From positions 3,286,001-3,350,000 of the forward strand of contig NZ_CP098480.1 of the NCBI RefSeq assembly GCF_023702715.1: DNA of 64,000 nt, in the 5' to 3' direction. This DNA comes from Acinetobacter sp. C32I. Its GTDB lineage: Bacteria; Pseudomonadota; Gammaproteobacteria; Pseudomonadales; Moraxellaceae. How positions within the stretch are numbered: position 1 is the stretch's first letter; each line of letters begins with the position of its first letter. Below are positions 58,710-64,000 of this stretch, one piece after another. The notes under the pieces are model-generated. The model did no database searches, had not been told where the DNA came from, and saw only the letters and a program-made list of their open reading frames with translations. The translations under genes and the position numbers were made by a program.

Positions 58710-58737
58710 TTGCATCGATTCAGAGTTTTGCTAAACT
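58710..58737 (+). promoter_or_regulatory. Promoter of the tRNA-tuf cluster
   Basis: -35 TTGCAT (58710-58715), 16-bp spacer, -10 TAAACT (58732-58737), followed by a GC-rich discriminator (GCACACCG) typical of stringently controlled stable-RNA promoters. Confidence 0.55.
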
Positions 58738-58779
58738 GCACACCGTTCCGATACGAAACGTACGAAACACTAAGAAAGA

Positions 58780-58855
<76 letters not shown>

Positions 58856-58908
58856 TCTTAAAAGTGTGGTAGTATAAAGTAAAGAACAGCACTGTGTAAG
58901 TGTGATGT

Positions 58909-58992
58909 GGTGAGATTCCCGAGCGGCCAAAGGGGGCAGACTGTAACTCTGCTACGAAAGTTTCGAAGGTTCGAATCCTTCTCTCACCACCA
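58909..58992 (+). tRNA. tRNA-Tyr (anticodon GTA)
   Basis: 84 nt, class II with a long variable arm (TACGAAAGTTTCG region). Acceptor GGTGAGA/TCTCACC, anticodon loop CTGTAAC, CCA encoded. Confidence 0.96.
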
Positions 58993-59025
58993 TTTAACTT
59001 CGATATAAGTGGTTAGTACCAACAT

Positions 59026-59101
59026 GCGGGAGTAACTCAGTTGGTAGAGTGGCAGCCTTCCAAGCTGCATGTCGCGAGTTCGATCCTCGTCTCCCGCTCC
59101 A
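59026..59101 (+). tRNA. tRNA-Gly (anticodon TCC)
   Basis: 76 nt. Acceptor GCGGGAG/CTCCCGC, anticodon loop CTTCCAA, CCA encoded. Confidence 0.97.
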
Positions 59102-59112
59102 TCGAAGATGTC

Positions 59113-59187
<75 letters not shown>

Positions 59188-59351
59188 GATATACAGTTTA
59201 GTGGAATTTCCACAGCATTTTAAAGAAGCAGGCTATTATAGTCTGCTTTTCAAGTATTAGGTGTCTAGTTTTTTAGGCGAATGTCGATTAAGAAGGTTTT
59301 TCAGGGTTGTTTTTCTCTAAACTGGCGTCGACGTAAACGAGGAAAATCAAA

Positions 59352-60542
59352 ATGGCTAAGGCTAAGTTTGAACGTAACAAACCACACGTAAACGTGGGTA
59401 CAATTGGTCACGTTGACCATGGTAAAACAACTTTAACTGCTGCGATTGCAACTATTTGTGCAAAAACTTACGGCGGTGAAGCGAAAGATTACTCACAAAT
59501 CGACTCAGCTCCTGAAGAAAAAGCACGTGGTATTACAATTAATACTTCACACGTAGAATACGATTCTCCAATCCGTCACTACGCTCACGTAGACTGCCCG
59601 GGCCACGCCGATTATGTTAAAAACATGATTACTGGTGCTGCTCAGATGGACGGCGCGATCCTTGTATGTGCTGCGACTGATGGTCCAATGCCACAAACTC
59701 GTGAACACATCCTTCTTTCACGTCAGGTTGGTGTACCTTACATCATCGTATTCTTGAACAAGTGTGACCTTGTTGATGATGAAGAATTACTTGAATTAGT
59801 AGAAATGGAAGTTCGTGAACTTCTTTCTACTTATGACTTCCCAGGTGATGACACTCCAGTTATCCGTGGTTCAGCACTTGCTGCACTTAATGGTGATGCT
59901 GGTCAATATGGTGAGTCTTCAGTTCTTGCTCTTGTTGAAGCGCTTGACTCTTACATCCCAGAACCAGAACGTGCGATCGACAAAGCATTCTTGATGCCAA
60001 TCGAAGACGTATTCTCTATCTCAGGCCGTGGTACAGTAGTAACTGGTCGTGTAGAAGCTGGTATCGTAAAAGTTGGTGAAGAAGTTGAAATCGTAGGTAT
60101 CAAAGATACGGTTAAAACTACAGTAACTGGCGTAGAAATGTTCCGTAAATTGCTTGACGAAGGTCGTGCAGGCGAGAACTGTGGTGTTCTTCTTCGTGGT
60201 ACTAAGCGTGAAGACGTACAACGTGGTCAAGTACTTGCTAAACCAGGTACAATCAAGCCGCACACTAAATTCGACGCAGAAGTATACGTACTTTCTAAAG
60301 AAGAAGGTGGTCGTCATACTCCATTCCTTAACGGTTACCGTCCACAGTTCTACTTCCGTACAACTGACGTAACTGGCGCGATCAAATTACAAGATGGCGT
60401 AGAAATGGTAATGCCTGGTGACAACGTTGAGATGTCAGTAGAGTTAATCCACCCGATCGCAATGGACCCAGGTCTACGTTTTGCGATCCGTGAAGGTGGT
60501 CGTACTGTAGGTGCTGGTGTTGTTGCTAAAGTAACTGCATAA
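59352..60542 (+). CDS. tuf: Elongation factor Tu
   Basis: 396 residues. GTPase motifs G1 GHVDHGKT, G2 RGITINT, G3 DCPGHADY and G4 NKCD, followed by the two beta-barrel domains. It delivers aminoacyl-tRNA to the ribosome. The position after tRNA Thr-Tyr-Gly-Thr and before secE is that of E. coli tufB, so a second copy (tufA, with fusA) is expected elsewhere. Codon use is that of a highly expressed gene. Confidence 0.97.
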   Translation: MAKAKFERNKPHVNVGTIGHVDHGKTTLTAAIATICAKTYGGEAKDYSQIDSAPEEKARGITINTSHVEYDSPIRHYAHVDCPGHADYVKNMITGAAQMDGAILVCAATDGPMPQTREHILLSRQVGVPYIIVFLNKCDLVDDEELLELVEMEVRELLSTYDFPGDDTPVIRGSALAALNGDAGQYGESSVLALVEALDSYIPEPERAIDKAFLMPIEDVFSISGRGTVVTGRVEAGIVKVGEEVEIVGIKDTVKTTVTGVEMFRKLLDEGRAGENCGVLLRGTKREDVQRGQVLAKPGTIKPHTKFDAEVYVLSKEEGGRHTPFLNGYRPQFYFRTTDVTGAIKLQDGVEMVMPGDNVEMSVELIHPIAMDPGLRFAIREGGRTVGAGVVAKVTA

Positions 60543-60562
60543 GCCCAAGACTGTGTTACACT

Positions 60563-60590
60563 CAAATCGGAAGCTTCGGCTTTCGATTTG
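60563..60590 (+). promoter_or_regulatory. 12-bp stem with UUCG loop between tuf and tRNA-Trp
   Basis: CAAATCGGAAGC-TTCG-GCTTTCGATTTG: 12 pairs (one G-T) closed by C-UUCG-G, a specially stable tetraloop. There is no T-run, so it is more likely an RNA processing or mRNA 3'-end-protecting structure than a terminator. Confidence 0.55.
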
Positions 60591-60596
60591 CATAAT

Positions 60597-60672
60597 AGGC
60601 TAGTAGTTCAATTGGTAGAGCGTCGGTCTCCAAAACCGAATGTTGGGGGTTCGAGTCCCTCCTGGCCTGCCA
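60597..60672 (+). tRNA. tRNA-Trp (anticodon CCA)
   Basis: 76 nt. Acceptor AGGCTAG/CTGGCCT (one T-G pair), anticodon CCA in loop TCTCCAAAA context, CCA encoded. It is followed by a T-run (60674-60682) that could end transcription. Confidence 0.96.
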
Positions 60673-60748
60673 CTTTTTTTTTATAAAAAAGCTTAATTCT
60701 GGCTGAGTTGTCATATAATAAGTCGCGAATTCTACGACGAGTAAAAAA

Positions 60749-61189
60749 ATGTCGAATGATAAATCGCGTGACGCATTAAGCGACGCGCCAATCCCTCAAA
60801 GAAATAATGCCGCTGAAGTTGTAAACTCTGGCTCTCCACTTGATATGGTCTTGTGGTTGATTGCTATCGTTTTATTGATCGGCGCCGCATTGGTAAATCA
60901 GCATTTACCGGCCTATTGGGCACCTGCAAATGATATTTGGGTGCGCGTTGGGGTAATTTTGGCTTGTGTCGTCGTCGCTTTAGGTTTATTATACGCCACC
61001 CATCAAGGCAAAGGCTTTGTGCGTTTGTTGCAAGATGCGCGAATTGAACTGCGTCGAGTGACCTGGCCAACAAAACAAGAGACGATCACGACATCGTGGC
61101 AAGTGCTTTTGGTTGTACTCATTGCATCATTGGTTTTATGGTGTTTTGACTACGGGTTAGGTTGGTTTATTAAGTTAATTATCGGGTAA
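60749..61189 (+). CDS. secE: Preprotein translocase subunit SecE
   Basis: 146 residues. Two extra N-terminal helices (about 33-50 and 60-82) plus the essential C-terminal helix (about 115-145), as in E. coli SecE. The conserved amphipathic segment before it is [23 protein letters not shown]. It stabilises SecY in the translocon. nusG follows 7 bp later, the standard pair. Confidence 0.95.
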   Translation: MSNDKSRDALSDAPIPQRNNAAEVVNSGSPLDMVLWLIAIVLLIGAALVNQHLPAYWAPANDIWVRVGVILACVVVALGLLYATHQGKGFVRLLQDARIELRRVTWPTKQETITTSWQVLLVVLIASLVLWCFDYGLGWFIKLIIG

Positions 61190-61196
61190 GAGTGCG

Positions 61197-61730
61197 ATGA
61201 AACGTTGGTATATTATTCATGCCTATTCAGGTTTTGAAAAACAAGTGATGCGTTCACTTAATGACCGAATCCAGCGCAGCACTGTTGCTGATAGTTTTGG
61301 TGAAGTCCTCGTCCCTACTGAAGAAGTAGTGGAAATGAAGGATGGTAAGAAGCGTAAGTCTGAACGTAAATTCTTTCCTGGCTATGTGTTAGTCGAAATG
61401 GAAATGAATGATGATACTTGGCACATCGTTAAAGAGTGTCCAAAGGTTCTTGGTTTTATTGGTGGTACACCAGAAAAACCAGCGCCAATCTCACAACGTG
61501 AAGCTGATGCGATTCTTGCGCGTGTACGTAATACAGGTGAAGCACCTCGTCCTAAGACGATGTTTGAGCCTGGTGAAGAATTGCTCGTCATTGACGGTCC
61601 GTTCACAGACTTTAAAGGGGTCGTGGAGGAAGTTCAATACGATAAGTCACGTTTAACGTTGACGATTAATGTATTTAATCGACCAACTCAGGTTGAACTC
61701 GAGTTTCGCCAAGTCGAAAAAACGATTTAA
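61197..61730 (+). CDS. nusG: Transcription antitermination factor NusG
   Basis: 177 residues. The NGN domain starts [16 protein letters not shown] and has [10 protein letters not shown]; the KOW domain holds [20 protein letters not shown]. It binds RNA polymerase, Rho and ribosomal S10. It is co-transcribed with secE and lies ahead of the L11 operon. Confidence 0.97.
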   Translation: MKRWYIIHAYSGFEKQVMRSLNDRIQRSTVADSFGEVLVPTEEVVEMKDGKKRKSERKFFPGYVLVEMEMNDDTWHIVKECPKVLGFIGGTPEKPAPISQREADAILARVRNTGEAPRPKTMFEPGEELLVIDGPFTDFKGVVEEVQYDKSRLTLTINVFNRPTQVELEFRQVEKTI

Positions 61731-61749
61731 TCTGCGTAGGTTGATAAGC

Positions 61750-61842
61750 GCCCGATCTGATCGGGCATTGTTGTTCTAACACTTCGGTGTTGTTTAATTT
61801 TTTGGGGAGCCTAGCGGCGTCTGTACCCAGAGGTAATTTTCA
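61750..61842 (+). promoter_or_regulatory. rplK leader, with candidate L1 binding region
   Basis: A hairpin GCCCGATC/GATCGGGC (61750-61766) and a second one AACAC-TTCG-GTGTT (61778-61791) followed by a T-rich stretch could attenuate nusG-to-rplK read-through. The segment from GGGGAGCCTAGCG to CCAGAGG (about 61803-61832) lies where L1 binds the rplK leader in E. coli; I did not verify the fold. Confidence 0.4.
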
Positions 61843-62271
61843 ATGGCTAAGAAGATTGACGGCTATATCAAGCTGCAAGTTCCAGCTGGTAAAGCAAATC
61901 CATCTCCACCAATTGGTCCTGCTTTAGGTCAACGTGGTGTAAACATCATGGCATTCTGTAAAGAATTCAATGCTGCTACACAAAAACTTGAAGTTGGTTT
62001 GCCAATTCCTGTCGTGATCACTGTGTACAACGATAAGTCGTTCACTTTCATCATGAAAACTCCACCTGCATCTATTCTTCTTAAGAAAGCTGCTGGTATT
62101 CAAAAGGGTTCTTCTGTACCGAACAAAACTAAAGTTGGTAAGTTGACTCGTGCTCAGTTAGAAGAAATCGCGACTACTAAAGAACCAGACTTAACTGGTG
62201 CTGATTTAGACGCTCGTGTTCGTACCATCGCTGGTTCTGCACGTTCTATGGGCTTGGAAGTGGAGCTATAA
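61843..62271 (+). CDS. rplK: 50S ribosomal protein L11
   Basis: 142 residues. The N-terminal domain contains [27 protein letters not shown] (thiostrepton/RelA region); the C-terminal 23S-binding domain follows. It overlaps no gene and is 3 bp from rplA. Confidence 0.98.
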   Translation: MAKKIDGYIKLQVPAGKANPSPPIGPALGQRGVNIMAFCKEFNAATQKLEVGLPIPVVITVYNDKSFTFIMKTPPASILLKKAAGIQKGSSVPNKTKVGKLTRAQLEEIATTKEPDLTGADLDARVRTIAGSARSMGLEVEL

Positions 62272-62274
62272 GAC

Positions 62275-62970
62275 ATGGCAAAGTTAACTAAACGTCAAAA
62301 AGCCATTGCTGCTGCTGTAGAAGCAAACAAAGTTTACACTTTGGAAGAAGCAGTACAAGTTCTTAACAGCCTTCCAGCTGCGAAGTTCAAAGAATCTTTA
62401 GATATCGCTGTAAACCTCGGCGTAGACCCACGTAAATCTGATCAGGTTGTTCGTGGTGCGACGACTTTACCTGCGGGTACTGGTAAAACTGTACGTGTTG
62501 CAGTATTTGCTCAAGGTGCTGCTGCAGAAGCTGCGAAAGCTGCTGGTGCTGATATCGTTGGTTTTGATGACCTTGCTGAAAGCATTCAAGGTGGAAACCT
62601 TGACTTTGACGTAGTCATTGCTGCTCCTGATGCAATGCGCGTTGTTGGTAAGTTAGGTACGATTCTTGGTCCACGTGGCTTAATGCCAAACCCGAAAGTG
62701 GGTACAGTAACTCCTGATGTTGCTAACGCGGTTAAGAATGCTAAATCTGGTCAAGCACGTTACCGTGTAGACAAAGCGGGTATTATCCACGCTGCGATCG
62801 GCCAACTTGGCTTTAGCGAAGAAGCTGTACGTCAAAACGTTGAAACTTTAATTGCAGACTTGAAAAAATTAAAGCCTGCAACTTCTAAAGGCGTATACGT
62901 TAAAAAGATCACTTTGAGCTCAACTATGGGCCCTGGTTTGATCGTTGACGTAAGCAACGTTTCTAAGTAA
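62275..62970 (+). CDS. rplA: 50S ribosomal protein L1
   Basis: 231 residues with the L1 signature ([22 protein letters not shown] region). It binds 23S rRNA near the E site and represses the L11 operon translationally. It is followed by an unusual 312-bp gap containing a repeat and the L10 leader. Confidence 0.98.
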   Translation: MAKLTKRQKAIAAAVEANKVYTLEEAVQVLNSLPAAKFKESLDIAVNLGVDPRKSDQVVRGATTLPAGTGKTVRVAVFAQGAAAEAAKAAGADIVGFDDLAESIQGGNLDFDVVIAAPDAMRVVGKLGTILGPRGLMPNPKVGTVTPDVANAVKNAKSGQARYRVDKAGIIHAAIGQLGFSEEAVRQNVETLIADLKKLKPATSKGVYVKKITLSSTMGPGLIVDVSNVSK

Positions 62971-62997
62971 TTAGTAAGAATTTTAAAGCTCTGAAAA

Positions 62998-63078
62998 GCT
63001 CCCTCTCTTTATAGGAGAGGGTTGGGGAGAGGTTTTATACCCTCATCCCTACCTTCTCCCTGAGGGAGAAGGGGTTTT
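62998..63078. repeat. REP-like repeat pair between rplA and rplJ
   Basis: Two opposed hairpins: CCCTCTC/GAGAGGG at 63001-63021 and CCTTCTCCC-TGA-GGGAGAAGG at 63052-63072. Both are flanked by GGTTGGGGAGAGG and its near-complement CCTCATCCCTACC. It resembles the element at 35911-36016. Confidence 0.65.
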
Positions 63079-63084
63079 TAGGCA

Positions 63085-63282
63085 AACTTTGAATTGATAA
63101 ATGAATATTTATCAGCGTCAAAGACCTCAGGCGAGAAATATTTTCGAATATTTTTCTTAATCGTCCAGTCTGAGTAGACGCGGTGGTGTGATTTATTCCT
63201 CCTCCGCGTGTAAGTCTGAAAAGGCTTACGAATTGGGAGTGCATCTTTATGGATGCATAAATCACCGTTAGGAGGTTTTACA
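63085..63282 (+). promoter_or_regulatory. rplJ leader (L10-type autoregulatory region)
   Basis: Hairpins GTAAGTC/GGCTTAC (about 63210-63230) and GTGCATC/GGATGCAT (about 63239-63257) precede the perfect AGGAGGT (63270-63276). Long structured leaders bound by the L10-L12 complex are known upstream of rplJ in Gammaproteobacteria. Confidence 0.5.
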
Positions 63283-63789
63283 ATGGCTCTTCTTATCGAA
63301 GACAAAAAACAGATCGTTGCAGAAGTAAGCGAAGTTGCTTCTAAAGCGTTTTCTGTTGTTGTGGCTAACTATCAAGGTTCAAGCGTAGAGCAATTAACAC
63401 AACTTCGTGTTGAAGCTCGTAAGCTAGGTGTTACTACACGTATCGTGCGTAATACATTAGCTAAGCGTTCATTTGAAGGTACTCAATTTGATATCTTGAA
63501 TGACGACCTTGTTGGCCCAACCATTCTCGGTTTCTCAACTTCTGAAGATGACATGGGTGCAGCTGCACGCTTGTTCGAAGAATTTGCGAAAACTAACAAA
63601 GCTTTTGAACTTAAAGCTGCTGCTTTTGATGGCAAAGTTTATCAAGGTGCTGAAGTTAGTGTAATTGCAAATCTTCCGAACCAAGAAAAAGCGCTTACTA
63701 TGCTTGCCTCTGTCCTTCAAGCTCCTATTTCGAAATTGGGTCGCCTTATTACGGCACTCAAAGAGAAAAACGAGTCAGAAGCGGCTTAA
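63283..63789 (+). CDS. rplJ: 50S ribosomal protein L10
   Basis: 168 residues from ATG 63283 behind AGGAGGT; upstream in-frame residues belong to the leader. L10 anchors L7/L12 dimers and binds L11-site rRNA. The typical core is VVVANYQGSSVEQLTQLRVEARK. rplL begins 42 bp downstream. Confidence 0.97.
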   Translation: MALLIEDKKQIVAEVSEVASKAFSVVVANYQGSSVEQLTQLRVEARKLGVTTRIVRNTLAKRSFEGTQFDILNDDLVGPTILGFSTSEDDMGAAARLFEEFAKTNKAFELKAAAFDGKVYQGAEVSVIANLPNQEKALTMLASVLQAPISKLGRLITALKEKNESEAA

Positions 63790-63831
63790 TCCTACTTTCA
63801 CACCATTCAATATCCATTTGGAGTTATTCTC

Positions 63832-64000
63832 ATGGCTTTAACAAACGAAGAAATCTTAAACGCAGTTGCTGAAAAAACTGTTCTTGAACTTGTTGAATTA
63901 ATCTCTGCTTTCGAAGAGAAATTTAACGTATCTGCTGCTGCTGTTGCTGTAGCTGCTGCTCCAGGCGCTGCTGCTGCTGCTGAAGAACAAACTGAATTCA
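63832..64000 (+). CDS. rplL: 50S ribosomal protein L7/L12, partial
   Basis: The first 56 codons are visible: the dimerisation helices ([31 protein letters not shown]) and the start of the Ala-rich hinge; the rest lies beyond the window. The rpoB gene is expected next. Confidence 0.95.
   Translation, partial: MALTNEEILNAVAEKTVLELVELISAFEEKFNVSAAAVAVAAAPGAAAAAEEQTEF

Overview
The window looks like core chromosome of an Acinetobacter species (Moraxellaceae, Gammaproteobacteria). This rests on moderately AT-rich DNA, gene order (torF-like porin/yifB/ubiK/glnK/amtB; xerD-dsbC-hom-thrC; gspN-gspC-gspD; tRNA cluster-tuf-trpT-secE-nusG-rplKAJL), a short H-NS, and Acinetobacter-style hypothetical proteins. 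I cannot name the species. I see no prophage, insertion sequence, CRISPR array or rRNA gene. Accessory content is limited to small repeat elements and a few uncharacterised genes.

Layout. 1-5.6 kb: truncated TSUP permease, then a porin, YifB, UbiK, GlnK and AmtB. The porin and amtB each carry an exact sigma-54 -24/-12 promoter, and glnK has a degenerate one, so this block reads as a nitrogen-limitation module. 5.7-10.7 kb: nrdR, ribD, a solitary D12-class DNA adenine methyltransferase overlapping ribD, a GlpF-type MIP channel and riboflavin synthase. 10.7-15.5 kb: coiled-coil hypothetical, holC, pepA and, divergently, lptFG for LPS export. 15.6-25 kb: gpmI, an S41 protease, the gacA-pilS-pilR regulatory operon (minus strand), pbpG and two hypothetical genes. 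25-32 kb: thrC, hom, dsbC, xerD (minus strand), then feoA-feoB plus a Cys-rich membrane partner under a Fur box.

32-40.6 kb: murD-ftsW (murD start buried in a hairpin), gluQ-dksA separated by a REP-like repeat, cpdA-nudF, and thiC under a TPP riboswitch. 40.6-46.6 kb: a lipoprotein of unknown function, phoU under a Pho box, a candidate new small RNA, yggX-argH, and a divergent AlgZ/AlgR-type LytTR two-component system whose start overlaps argH. 46.7-50.9 kb: hemC-hemD-hemX-hemY and a thioesterase. 51.2-55.7 kb: hns and the type II secretion genes gspN-C-D. 55.7-58.7 kb: an FHA membrane protein, gph, an 11-codon Trp-containing leader peptide and trpE. 58.8-64 kb: four tRNAs (Thr, Tyr, Gly, Thr), tuf, tRNA-Trp, secE, nusG, rplK, rplA, rplJ and the start of rplL.

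The most novel signals are regulatory. They are the sigma-54 control of a TorF-family porin next to glnK-amtB; an approximately 86-nt minus-strand sRNA candidate at 42714-42799 with promoter, hairpin and C-rich-loop terminator; a possible translational attenuator for trpE; the murD start-codon hairpin; and the adenine methyltransferase translationally coupled to ribD. All positions come from reading the sequence by eye; no alignment or folding program was run.
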